From HGM10611 sp964384805 (GTDB lineage Bacteria; Bacillota_I; Bacilli_A; ML615J-28; CAG-313): DNA of 34,711 nucleotides. Position numbers and translations under genes: made by a program. Below, piece after piece: positions 7,599 through 16,088 of the stretch. Below the pieces are notes generated by a model. The model was given only the letters and a program-made list of their open reading frames with translations. It had not been told where the DNA came from and made no database searches. Within the stretch, counting starts at the first letter, position 1; every line of letters starts with the position of its first letter. The DNA is taken from the NCBI GenBank assembly GCA_964384805.1, contig CAYLLO010000011.1, positions 1 to 34,711 on the forward strand. Direction: 5' to 3'.

Positions 7599-9977
7599 TT
7601 ATTTTACTAAGTTTAATTCGATATAACGACGAATATTGGATACATTTTCTATAACTTCTGTTCCTTCTTTAGTTACTACTACTAAAGTTGGAGCAGCTAT
7701 AATATTTAAGGTCTTGGTTAAATCAACATTATCAGTTGCTAAAATCTCCTTATATGTAACATTAGCTTGCATAAGGAAGTTTTTAGCCATCCGACAATTA
7801 GGACACGTAGCTGTTGTAAAGAGATAAATCCCTTCTGCTAAACATGCTTGTTGTGTTGCTTCATGAACATCATCTAAATGTTTATCAATTTTAGCATTGA
7901 TAGCATGTTCAATGCTGTATTCTTTGCGGTCTTTAAATTCTTGTGCTTTACCATCATTCCAATTTTGAACTGGACGATAGTATCCTGTAATCCGGCTATA
8001 AATTTCAGTTTTACCACCACATGTTGGACAACTGGCTTTTTCTCCCGCAATATATCCATGTTTAGGACATACTGAATAAGTTGGTGATAAGGTGTAATAA
8101 GGTAACCGATAGTTTTCCGCAATCTTTCGAACTAAAGAGGCTGCACTTGACCAGTCTGGCATTTTTTCTCCTAAAAAGGCATGGAAAACAGTTCCTGAGG
8201 TATATAGTGTTTGAAGCTCATCTTGAATATCTAAGGCTTCAAAAATATCTTCGGTATAACCTACTGGTAAATGTGAACTATTGGTATAGTATGGTGTATC
8301 ACCTTCTTTAGCAGCTGTAATAATATCAGGGAATCGTTTTCTATCATGTTTGGCTAAACGATATGAAGTAGATTCGGCTGGTGTAGCTTCTAAATTATAT
8401 AAATCGCCATATTTTTCTTGGTAATCAGAAAGTCTGTTACGCATATGATTTAAAACTTTAACTGAAAATTCTTGAGTTACTTTGTGGGTCATATCTTTTC
8501 TAATCCATTTCGCATTTAATCCCACTTCATTCATTCCCACAAGTCCAATTGTTGAAAAGTGATTATTAAAAGTTCCTAAATATCTTTTGGTATAGGGATA
8601 TAATCCTTCATCTAATAACATTGTGATAATATCTCTTTTGACTTTTAGAGAACGGGCTGAAATATCCATTATTTTATCTAATCTTTGGAAGAAATCTTCT
8701 TCATTTTGAGCAAGATATGCGATACGAGGCATATTGATAGTGACAACTCCAACTGACCCTGTTGATTCTCCACTACCAAAGAATCCGCCTGATTTTTTTC
8801 TTAATTCTCTTAAGTCCAGTCTTAAACGGCAACACATACTTCTTACATCACTTGGTTCCATATCACTATTGATATAGTTAGAAAAATAAGGAGTACCATA
8901 TTTAGCCGTCATTTCAAATAATAAGCGATTATTTTCTTTATCTGACCAATCAAAGTTTTTGGTAATAGAATATGTAGGAATTGGGTATTGGAACCCACGC
9001 CCATTAGCGTCTCCTTCAATCATAGTTTCAATGAAGGCTTTGTTGACCATATCCATTTCAGCTTGACAGTCTTTATATTTGAAGTCACATTCTTCACCAC
9101 CAACAATCGCATTAAGTTCAGCTAAGTCATTAGGAACAATCCAGTCTAAAGTAATATTGGTAAATGGTGCTTGTGTTCCCCAACGAGATGGAGTATTAAC
9201 CCCATAAATAAATGATTGAATACATTGTTTAACTTGTTTATAGGTTAAATTATCGACTTTAACAAAGGGAGCAAGGTAAGTATCAAATGATGAGAATGCT
9301 TGAGCACCAGCCCATTCGTTTTGCATAATTCCTAAGAAATTAACCATTTGATTACATAATGTTGATAAGTGTTTAGCCGGAGCAGAGGTAATTTTACCAG
9401 GAACTCCTCCTAAGCCTTCTTTAATTAATTGTTTTAATGACCAACCAGCACAATATCCTGTTAACATTGATAAATCATGTAAATGAATATCTCCGTTTCT
9501 GTGAGCATTAGCTATTTCATCATCATATACTTCACTCAACCAATAGTTGGCCGTAATGGCTCCCGAGTTGGAAAGAATTAAACCTCCAACTGAATAGGTA
9601 ACGGTTGAGTTTTCTTTTACACGCCAATCATTAATTTTTAAATAGTTATTAACTAATGATTTGTAATCTAAGAAAGTATTTTTGGCATTACGAACATTTT
9701 CATGTTGACGACGATATAAAATATATGCTTTCGCGACATCATCATATCCCGCTTGAATTAATACCGTTTCAACACTATCTTGAATATCTTCAACGGTTAT
9801 TAACTCATCTCTAATTTTGTCATGAAAATGAGCTGTTACTTTTAGTGCTAAAAAATCAATTGTTGACTTGTTATATTCTTTTTGTTTAGCATCAAAAGCC
9901 CGAGCAATTGCACTTATTATTTTTTCGATATCAAAATCTTTTATTTTTCCGTCTCTTTTTACAACTCTATACATCAT
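7599..9977 (-). CDS. nrdD: Anaerobic ribonucleoside-triphosphate reductase with fused C-terminal glutaredoxin-like domain
   Basis: 792 residues. Class III enzyme making deoxynucleotides without oxygen by glycyl-radical chemistry. An N-terminal ATP-cone (about 3-95, starting YRVVKRDG) senses ATP/dATP. The barrel carries SMCCRLRLD near residue 379. A zinc site CPKHG...CPTC (about 636-657) precedes the glycyl-radical loop RITGYY near residue 662. Unlike standard NrdD (about 700 residues), the protein continues into a glutaredoxin/thioredoxin-like domain (about 715-792) with the redox motif CPNC near residue 724 and a cis-proline in AAPTLVVV. The known NrdD2 subgroup uses thioredoxin-type reductant rather than formate, and the fusion plus adjacent trxB fits that mode (inference). 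The start has AAGGG a few bases upstream. Lies 18 bp downstream of nrdG. Confidence 0.95.
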   Translation of the reverse strand: MMYRVVKRDGKIKDFDIEKIISAIARAFDAKQKEYNKSTIDFLALKVTAHFHDKIRDELITVEDIQDSVETVLIQAGYDDVAKAYILYRRQHENVRNAKNTFLDYKSLVNNYLKINDWRVKENSTVTYSVGGLILSNSGAITANYWLSEVYDDEIANAHRNGDIHLHDLSMLTGYCAGWSLKQLIKEGLGGVPGKITSAPAKHLSTLCNQMVNFLGIMQNEWAGAQAFSSFDTYLAPFVKVDNLTYKQVKQCIQSFIYGVNTPSRWGTQAPFTNITLDWIVPNDLAELNAIVGGEECDFKYKDCQAEMDMVNKAFIETMIEGDANGRGFQYPIPTYSITKNFDWSDKENNRLLFEMTAKYGTPYFSNYINSDMEPSDVRSMCCRLRLDLRELRKKSGGFFGSGESTGSVGVVTINMPRIAYLAQNEEDFFQRLDKIMDISARSLKVKRDIITMLLDEGLYPYTKRYLGTFNNHFSTIGLVGMNEVGLNAKWIRKDMTHKVTQEFSVKVLNHMRNRLSDYQEKYGDLYNLEATPAESTSYRLAKHDRKRFPDIITAAKEGDTPYYTNSSHLPVGYTEDIFEALDIQDELQTLYTSGTVFHAFLGEKMPDWSSAASLVRKIAENYRLPYYTLSPTYSVCPKHGYIAGEKASCPTCGGKTEIYSRITGYYRPVQNWNDGKAQEFKDRKEYSIEHAINAKIDKHLDDVHEATQQACLAEGIYLFTTATCPNCRMAKNFLMQANVTYKEILATDNVDLTKTLNIIAAPTLVVVTKEGTEVIENVSNIRRYIELNLVK

Positions 9978-9995
9978 TTTATCCCTTTCTTTTAT

Positions 9996-10688
9996 TTATT
10001 CTATTTCTCTTAATGCTCCATATTCTACATAATCTTTTATGTTATTTAAGCAATCTTGCAATTCTTCTTTGGTCATTGGATTAAGGGTTTTATTTCTAAC
10101 ACTATCTTGATATTGATAACTTTGTAAAAAATAGCGTTTTGCGCCTTTAATCATTTCCCCAATTATTTTAAAATCAGCAGAATTATGATATTCTTTAACA
10201 ACTGTGGTCCGGAATTCATAATCAATACTTCCGTTTATAAGTAGGTCAATACTTTCTTTGATCTTAGAAATATCTACCTCACAACCAATGGTTAGGGGAT
10301 ACTTTTCAAAAGTATTTTTGATATCCATTGCCACATAATCAATTAATTTTTCAGATATTAGGAATTTAAGCCTTTGAGGCTGAGAGCCATTAGTATCTAA
10401 TTTTATCTTAAAACCTAACTCTTTAATATTTTTAATAAACTCCACAATTTCTTTGTGTAATAATGGTTCTCCACCACTAATAGCTACTCCATCTAAAATT
10501 CCTCGGCGATGAGTTAAATATTCAAAAAATGCTTCTTTGGTTAATACTTCAGGGATTTGATTACTTCTAATAAGTGAGGAGTTATAGCAAAATGGACAAT
10601 CAAAATTGCAATCCCCTAAAAAGACTGTACAGGCAACATGACCAGGAAAATCTAGTAATGTTACTTTTTGTAATCCACATATTTTCAT
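9996..10688 (-). CDS. nrdG: Anaerobic ribonucleotide reductase activating protein (radical SAM)
   Basis: 230 residues. The radical-SAM motif CNFDCPFC (C-x3-C-x2-C) starts near residue 27 and binds the 4Fe-4S cluster that cleaves S-adenosylmethionine to install the glycyl radical on NrdD. AISGGEPLLH near residue 94 is the usual GGEP motif for SAM binding, and IDYVAMDIKN follows. The length and the LQKVTLLDFPGHVACTVFL start fit the longer NrdG subtype (about 230 residues) that accompanies NrdD proteins of this kind, rather than the shorter E. coli form. It begins 2 bp after glyA stops and lies 18 bp before nrdD, so co-transcription is nearly certain. Confidence 0.92.
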   Translation of the reverse strand: MKICGLQKVTLLDFPGHVACTVFLGDCNFDCPFCYNSSLIRSNQIPEVLTKEAFFEYLTHRRGILDGVAISGGEPLLHKEIVEFIKNIKELGFKIKLDTNGSQPQRLKFLISEKLIDYVAMDIKNTFEKYPLTIGCEVDISKIKESIDLLINGSIDYEFRTTVVKEYHNSADFKIIGEMIKGAKRYFLQSYQYQDSVRNKTLNPMTKEELQDCLNNIKDYVEYGALREIE

Positions 10689-10690
10689 AT

Positions 10691-11908
10691 TTATAAATCT
10701 TCAATTTTTAACCAAGAACTAGTAATATTTTGAACTTTTTCTAACGCATTCGTCTTAGATATGGTCTGTGATAAATATTGGTGGATTAATTCAGCAATCA
10801 TTTTGGCATCTTCTTTCGTACATCCTCTTGTCGTTGTTGCCGCAAAACCTATTCTTAAGCCACTTGTTTCTTTAGGCGATAATTTATCTCCAGGAAGCAT
10901 ATTTTTATTGGCGGTAATATTTATTTCTTCTAATTTATTTTGGGCCTCAATTCCAGTAATACCATAACTATCTAAGGTGTTTAATAGGAATAAATGATTT
11001 TCCGTATCACTAGTTATTGCGCCTAAACTTGCTAATGTATCACAACAAGTCTTTGTATTTTCAACAATTTTAGCCGTATATTGGTGAAACTCCTCCCTCA
11101 AAGCTTCATCAAAACAAATAGCTTTTCCCGCTATAATATGTTCTAATGGCCCTCCTTGATAATAAGGAAAAATGGCACTATTAATCTTTTTAGCTAGTTC
11201 TAAAGAATTAGTTAAGATTAGCCCGCCCCTAGGACCTCTTAAAGTTTTGTGGGTAGTACTAGTTACAATATCCGCATAAGGAACTGGACTTTCATGAACA
11301 CCTGTAGCAACTAGTCCCGCAATATGTGCCATATCAACCATCAAGCTACAACCAACTTCATCACAAATAGCTCGGAACTTTTTAAAATCAATCTGGTATG
11401 GATAGGCACTATAGCCTGTTAATATCACATCAGGTTGTTCTTTTTTAGCAATATCCAAAATTACTTCGTAATCTAGTTTTCCTTCTTGAGATAATGGGTA
11501 ATGAATAAATTCATATAAATGGCTCGAAAAACTCACTGGACTACCATGAGTTAAGTGCCCTCCATCATTAAGAACTAAGCTTAAAACTTTTCCCCCATTG
11601 GGCATTAAGGCTCGGTATGCTGCCGCATTAGCTTGGGACCCACTATGGGGTTGGACATTTGCATATTTGGCTTTAAATAAAGTACAAGCTTTTTCAATAG
11701 CGATATTTTCAATTAAATCAACATATTTGCAGCCCCCATAGTATCTTTTATGAGGATAGCCTTCTGCGTATTTATTCGTTAAAATTGAACCACAAGCAAG
11801 TCTTACTTCTTTACTAGTATAATTTTCACTAGCAATTAATTCAATACCTTCATTTTGTCTAATGTTTTCTTGTTCAATTAAATCAAAAATTTCTTTCATT
11901 TTATTCAC
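10691..11908 (-). CDS. glyA: Serine hydroxymethyltransferase
   Basis: 405 residues, usual size. Converts serine and tetrahydrofolate to glycine and 5,10-methylene-tetrahydrofolate with pyridoxal phosphate; cytoplasmic. Seen: N-terminal IELIASENYTS, GYPHKRYYGG, PHSGSQANAA, MVDMAHIAGLVA, and the cofactor lysine in STTHKTLRGPRGG near residue 222. The start has GAGGTGA upstream. First gene of an operon with nrdG, nrdD and trxB, which ties one-carbon supply (needed for thymidylate and purines) to deoxynucleotide production. The upstream gap (11909-12021) carries a short AAAATAC/GTATTTT palindrome (11937-11954) and no clear consensus promoter. Confidence 0.96.
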   Translation of the reverse strand: MNKMKEIFDLIEQENIRQNEGIELIASENYTSKEVRLACGSILTNKYAEGYPHKRYYGGCKYVDLIENIAIEKACTLFKAKYANVQPHSGSQANAAAYRALMPNGGKVLSLVLNDGGHLTHGSPVSFSSHLYEFIHYPLSQEGKLDYEVILDIAKKEQPDVILTGYSAYPYQIDFKKFRAICDEVGCSLMVDMAHIAGLVATGVHESPVPYADIVTSTTHKTLRGPRGGLILTNSLELAKKINSAIFPYYQGGPLEHIIAGKAICFDEALREEFHQYTAKIVENTKTCCDTLASLGAITSDTENHLFLLNTLDSYGITGIEAQNKLEEINITANKNMLPGDKLSPKETSGLRIGFAATTTRGCTKEDAKMIAELIHQYLSQTISKTNALEKVQNITSSWLKIEDL

Positions 11909-12021
11909 CTCACCTTGGAATAAATAATAAAAAGATAAAATACCTCTGTATTTTGTATGAATATTTTATCACAAATATCTTTTTTATAAAAATGATATGC
12001 ATAGCAATTTTTTGCCATTTA

Positions 12022-12057
12022 AAAAGTGTTAATAGACTTTTTCCTACTAACACTTTT
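12022..12057 (-). terminator. Terminator of the MATE exporter gene
   Basis: Ten-bp perfect arms AAAAGTGTTA (12022-12031) and TAACACTTTT (12048-12057) are followed on the minus strand by more T. It lies about 70 bp after the exporter's stop and before glyA begins. Confidence 0.65.
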
Positions 12058-12128
12058 GCTGATTAAAATGATTATTTTTATTGTTTTTTTTGGTCTTTAT
12101 TATCTTAATAATTTAAGTTCCATTTTTC

Positions 12129-13463
12129 TTAGTAATGATATTTTTTTCTCTTAATCATGATAAAAATAAACGTAAGGATTACTGCCATAAATTCAGCAAA
12201 TACGACTGATGCCCATATTCCGGTAACTTTCCAAAGTAAAGGTAAAATTAAGACTGCTCCAATTTGAAAAACTAAAGTTCTTAAAAAAGAAATTAGGGCC
12301 GATGTTAAACCATCATTAAGAGCGGTAAAGAAACTAGAGCCATAGATAGCAAAACCCATAAATGGAAACGAAATCGCAAAAATTCTAAAACCTTTGACAG
12401 TCATATCCATAAGTTCTGGACTGTAATTAACAAATATATATGCTAATGGTTCGGCTAATAAAAGCGCTAAAATAACCATTATGATTCCAGTAATCCCAAT
12501 TATTAAAAGACTTCTTTTCAGAACATTCTTTAATTCTGAATAGTTTTTAGCTCCATCATGATAACTAATGACTGGGGCACTACCTATTGAATAACCTATG
12601 AAGGTTGCCGAAAAGATCATACTAACATACATCATAACTCCGTATGCCGCAATACCATTATCTCCCGCATATTTAATTAGTTGGATATTGTATAACATTC
12701 CTACTAAGTTCATTGCGACATTACTCATAAACTCACTTGATCCATTAGCACAAGCTTTCATAATTGCTTTAAGATTAAATTGGGTTTTTCCAAGTCGTAA
12801 AACACTAGTATTTGGTCTTATAAAATAAATTAACGGAACAATTCCTCCTACTAATTGACTTACTGCTGTAGCAATAGCGGCTCCCATTAATTTGTATTCT
12901 AAGGGTAAACAAATCACTAATACCGCATCTAAAATCATATTAGTAATTCCTGCTAAAAAAGTTACTAATAACCCAAGTTTAGGTTTTTCAGCCGCCACAA
13001 AAAAGCTTTGAAATAAATATTGTAATACTAGAAAAGGTAAAGCAATTATAATAACTCGACCATATATAACACAATTTTCTAAAATCTCCCCTCTTCCACC
13101 AAGAAGATATGCGATAGGACGCATAAAAACAAGGCCCACAATCATAAAAAGCAATCCTAAAATAAAGGTTACATAGACAAAAAGGGAAAAATATTCATTG
13201 GCTTTCTTTTTATTTCCTTCTCCTAAGACATTCGCAACTAATGCTGTACCACCAGTACCAAACATAAATCCTACAGTTCCTAGAATCATTAAAAAAGGCA
13301 TAATTAAGTTAACTGCTTTAAAAGGTGTATCTCCAGCGTAGTTAGAAACAAAAAATCCATCTACCACTCCATAAATAGAAGTAAAAATCATCATTATGAT
13401 TGATGGCAAAGTAAATTTTAATAATTTTTTACTAGTAAAGTGATCAGATAATTGAATCATCAT
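12129..13463 (-). CDS. MATE family multidrug/metabolite exporter
   Basis: 444 residues. About 12 hydrophobic segments in two halves with MATE-like sequence: the N-terminal TLPSIIMMIFTSIYGVVDGFFVS, then FGTGGTALVA, and the second half beginning near NGSSEFMSNVAMNL with a similar layout. These exporters move cationic or other small molecules out of the cell using a Na+ or H+ gradient; the substrate cannot be read from sequence. I place the start at 13463 rather than an upstream ATG at 13505, because AAAGGAGG sits 5 nt before the ATG at 13463 and the 14 extra residues would lie across the promoter. It has its own near-consensus promoter with a palindrome over the -10, so it is probably controlled by a local repressor. 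Confidence 0.88.
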   Translation of the reverse strand: MMIQLSDHFTSKKLLKFTLPSIIMMIFTSIYGVVDGFFVSNYAGDTPFKAVNLIMPFLMILGTVGFMFGTGGTALVANVLGEGNKKKANEYFSLFVYVTFILGLLFMIVGLVFMRPIAYLLGGRGEILENCVIYGRVIIIALPFLVLQYLFQSFFVAAEKPKLGLLVTFLAGITNMILDAVLVICLPLEYKLMGAAIATAVSQLVGGIVPLIYFIRPNTSVLRLGKTQFNLKAIMKACANGSSEFMSNVAMNLVGMLYNIQLIKYAGDNGIAAYGVMMYVSMIFSATFIGYSIGSAPVISYHDGAKNYSELKNVLKRSLLIIGITGIIMVILALLLAEPLAYIFVNYSPELMDMTVKGFRIFAISFPFMGFAIYGSSFFTALNDGLTSALISFLRTLVFQIGAVLILPLLWKVTGIWASVVFAEFMAVILTFIFIMIKRKKYHY

Positions 13464-13480
13464 TAAGACCTCCTTTTTTA

Positions 13481-13523
13481 AATATACAAAGTATATTATA
13501 TTCATCTAGTTAGTTTTTGTCAA
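13481..13523 (-). promoter_or_regulatory. Sigma-70-type promoter with overlapping palindrome for the MATE gene
   Basis: Minus-strand TTGACA (13518-13523) and TATAAT (13495-13500) are separated by exactly 17 nt, a perfect consensus. A palindrome AATATAC-TTT-GTATATT (13481-13497) overlaps the -10 and the expected start of transcription, the usual place for a repressor operator. Confidence 0.8.
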
Positions 13524-13551
13524 ATTATATATAATTGGAGAATATTCAATA

Positions 13552-14478
13552 CTATTTTTTCGTCTTTTCTTTCGCCCGTTTATCATTAATTATTGTCATT
13601 TCTTTTTCCGTAATTAAAGTACAATTATTTTCTTTGGCCCAAGTTACACAACCATTTAAAACCAATTTTAAAAATGGGCGAGGTACTTTAACTAACATTT
13701 TTAATGCTTCGTCTGTAAATTTAACAACATCATCGGCTCTATTAGCGGCATATCTTATTGATTGTAAATCAACTTCTTTGTTAGGAATACCTTCAGCATG
13801 GGGTTTAACAAAGCTTGAACACCAAAAATTTTTTGAATCACGATATCCCCAATTAGTCGGGATTTCCGCAAAGTTTTTTCTTGTTACCCCATTGATAATT
13901 GCCTTATGGTATTTTTCTTTCATTAAAATATGATCAATTTTGAGGATAAAATGGGCTCCATATTTGGATGTAATACCATTAAAATCATGATATGGCCCTG
14001 AATATTCTTCTTTAATTGTATCTTCTTCCGCATGATCTAACGCTTTAACCCACGTACATTCAAAAACTTGATAGGCCTCTTTTATAATTTTGGGCCATTT
14101 TTCTTCTGGATGATCAACAAATGATTTACCTTCTTCTAATTCAAATTTAAAGTCTTTCATTTTTTCTTCTGGAGTATCTCCTGGAAAACCAAGTCTAACA
14201 CATTCTTTAAAAATTTTTTTAGAATATGGCATAAAGTTAATGGTACATTTTCCACTTCTTAAGAGACCTTTACAAGTATTAGATGAATTTCGACATTCTA
14301 AGACCATCGCATAGTAATCTTTTCCCGCAATATAATACGGAAAAACTAAGGAATATGCTCCAAAAGAAGTATTTCCTTGTTCATCTAGTGTTCCAATTAA
14401 TGTAAGGGGCATTGGAAAAAAAGATGATGTTTGATAGAAATTATCTACTATTCTTAAATCTTTAAATTTTTCACTCAT
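13552..14478 (-). CDS. Flavin reductase-like FMN-binding protein
   Basis: 308 residues. The first about 180 residues read as a flavoredoxin/flavin-reductase-like split-barrel: FYQTSSFFPMPLTLIGTLDE, NTSFGAYSLVFPYYIAG, then CRNSSNTCKGLLRSGKCTINF, as in proteins of the DIM6/NTAB group. Such proteins bind FMN and reduce flavin or small substrates. The C-terminal about 120 residues are not recognised; a WGYRDSKNFWCSSF block is distinctive. It starts 13 bp after the P-loop gene with TAGGAG upstream, so the two are co-transcribed. The substrate is unknown. The family call is reasonably secure from the N-terminal pattern, the exact activity is not. Confidence 0.7.
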   Translation of the reverse strand: MSEKFKDLRIVDNFYQTSSFFPMPLTLIGTLDEQGNTSFGAYSLVFPYYIAGKDYYAMVLECRNSSNTCKGLLRSGKCTINFMPYSKKIFKECVRLGFPGDTPEEKMKDFKFELEEGKSFVDHPEEKWPKIIKEAYQVFECTWVKALDHAEEDTIKEEYSGPYHDFNGITSKYGAHFILKIDHILMKEKYHKAIINGVTRKNFAEIPTNWGYRDSKNFWCSSFVKPHAEGIPNKEVDLQSIRYAANRADDVVKFTDEALKMLVKVPRPFLKLVLNGCVTWAKENNCTLITEKEMTIINDKRAKEKTKK

Positions 14479-14491
14479 AATAATTCTCCTA

Positions 14492-14917
14492 TTATATTAT
14501 TGTTTTTAACTTTTCTTCAATACTATCTTTACTTGTATCAATTATTACATCACATACTAAATTATCAAACATTCCATGTTTTTTTTCTAACATATCTTCA
14601 ATGGGTTTTGGTAAATTACCATGCATACGTTCTTTAAAGCGCTCTTTAATGATGGATAAAGGAGCCGTTACTACAATTTTTTTAGTCCCTTCAGGTAGTA
14701 GTTTTAGATATTCTTTTTCAGAAACAATATATATTATATTTTCACCTTTTATTGCTTCTATTAAATTTTTTTTAAATGTTTCTAAGGCCACATTAGGATT
14801 TTTTTCAAGTCTTAAATAATCCTTACCTGAATATACTTTGGCTGCTAAGGTATCTTTTATCTTTTCAGCAATTGTCGTTTTTCCCACGCAGTTTTCTCCA
14901 ATAATTGCAATTAGCAT
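14492..14917 (-). CDS. Small P-loop NTPase/kinase-like protein
   Basis: 141 residues. An N-terminal Walker A GENCVGKTT (residues 7-15) follows a beta strand LIAIIG, as in adenylate/shikimate-kinase-like folds. Later features are a strand NIIYIVS, KIVVTAPLSIIKERFKERM resembling a lid helix with arginines, and a C-terminal strand DVIIDTS. The small size and layout suggest a nucleotide or metabolite kinase; the substrate is not recognisable. GGAAGGTGA lies upstream. It follows the ispDF terminator by about 30 bp and precedes the flavin-reductase-like gene by 13 bp. Confidence 0.6.
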   Translation of the reverse strand: MLIAIIGENCVGKTTIAEKIKDTLAAKVYSGKDYLRLEKNPNVALETFKKNLIEAIKGENIIYIVSEKEYLKLLPEGTKKIVVTAPLSIIKERFKERMHGNLPKPIEDMLEKKHGMFDNLVCDVIIDTSKDSIEEKLKTII

Positions 14918-14944
14918 TTTTTCACCTTCCTTCTAAAGAAAAAG

Positions 14945-14989
14945 CTCTAAAGTAAATAGTGAGGCGGTTATTTACTATCTACTTTAGAG
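14945..14989. terminator. Bidirectional-looking terminator after ispDF
   Basis: Arms CTCTAAAGTA (14945-14954) and TACTTTAGAG (14980-14989) extend inward with AATAGT/ACTAT pairing. The minus strand continues CTTTTTCTTT and the plus strand TTATTTTTTTT. The ispDF stop (14979-14981) lies in the hairpin. Confidence 0.75.
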
Positions 14990-16088
14990 ATGTTATTTTT
15001 TTTAATAATACAATAGCCTCACTTGCAATCCCTAATCCATTTCCAATAACTCCTTGTTTTTCCATTGTCGTTGCTTTAACATTAACAATTTCACTGGAGA
15101 TATTTAGTTTATCAGCAATATTTTTTGCCATTTGTCGTTTATACTTTTGAAGATTAGGTTGTTCTAAATAAATAATAATATCTAAATTATTGATTTGATA
15201 GTTTTTCCCTTTTAAGACTTCTTTCATATAGGTCAAAAAATAACTAGAATCAATATCTCGATATTTTTCATCACTGTCAGGAAAAAGAGTTCCCATATCC
15301 CCTAAGTTTAAAGCACCAATAATTGCTTCGGCAACCGCATGATATACAACATCCGCATCACTATGGCCTTTTAAGCCTAAAGGATAATCTAAAGTGATCC
15401 CCCCTAAAATAAGCTTTCGGTTTTCAACTAGGGGGTGAAAATCTAATGAATGCCCAATTAAGTATTCTGGATTTTCAAAATCTTCTTTATATGTAAATTT
15501 TTTATGTTCATGTTCTTCAAGAATAAAGCCTATTTTGAAATGATCATTTTCAAAAATTTGAAGTTCATCATAAACATTTTCTTCATTTTTTAAAATTTTT
15601 TCAAAACATTTTTGAGTAAATCCTTGAGGCGTAGAAACCGCTTTTAAATCATCGCGTTTTAAAGTTTTAATTCCTTCTTTAATTGTATCAACCACTGGAT
15701 GGTAAAAACTTACTAAATCATATTCATCTAATGCTTTAAGAATTATCGTAATATCTCTAGTAGTAATACTTGGTCTTGCCGCGTCGTGGATAATTACTTT
15801 ATCAGCTTGAATAAGTTTCAAAGCCTTTTTAACACTTTCGGTTCTTGTAGCACCACCCTCGACAATCTTTAAATTGTTATAATCTAAAAGATATTTATCA
15901 ACTTCATCGCGGTCATTTGGATCAATCACTAAATAAATTTCATTGATTGCTTCATGGTGACAAAAAGCCATAACGGAGTGCATAAATAAGGGTTTACCCA
16001 TATATTGGTAAAGTGTTTTGTGGTAATTTAATTTACTTCTTTCCCCTTTGCCTGCCATTAAAATAATGCCACTATTCATTATTTTCAT
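14979..16088 (-). CDS. ispDF: Bifunctional IspD-IspF (MEP isoprenoid pathway)
   Basis: 369 residues joining two steps of the methylerythritol-phosphate route. The IspD half (about 1-215) adds CMP to 2-C-methylerythritol 4-phosphate: LMAGKGERSK with the nucleotide-binding glycines, VIHDAARPS, and AVSTPQGF. The IspF half (about 217-369) makes the cyclodiphosphate: LGLKGHSDADVVYHA with the metal-binding Asp and His, GDMGTLFPDSD, and KATTMEKQGVIGNGLGIA. The fused form is known in several bacterial groups. It overlaps the upstream PAS gene by 17 bp, so translation is probably coupled, and ends in a terminator. Isoprenoids made here supply undecaprenyl phosphate for wall synthesis. Confidence 0.95.
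   Translation of the reverse strand: MKIMNSGIILMAGKGERSKLNYHKTLYQYMGKPLFMHSVMAFCHHEAINEIYLVIDPNDRDEVDKYLLDYNNLKIVEGGATRTESVKKALKLIQADKVIIHDAARPSITTRDITIILKALDEYDLVSFYHPVVDTIKEGIKTLKRDDLKAVSTPQGFTQKCFEKILKNEENVYDELQIFENDHFKIGFILEEHEHKKFTYKEDFENPEYLIGHSLDFHPLVENRKLILGGITLDYPLGLKGHSDADVVYHAVAEAIIGALNLGDMGTLFPDSDEKYRDIDSSYFLTYMKEVLKGKNYQINNLDIIIYLEQPNLQKYKRQMAKNIADKLNISSEIVNVKATTMEKQGVIGNGLGIASEAIVLLKKITSLK

Noticed and set aside
7636..8311. Plus- and minus-strand alternative frames inside nrdD
   Set aside because: They overlap a fully conserved enzyme and carry no motif or start signal.
11909..12000. Riboswitch upstream of glyA
   Set aside because: Only a 7-bp palindrome is visible in about 90 bp; nothing matches a glycine, purine, THF or SAM riboswitch core.
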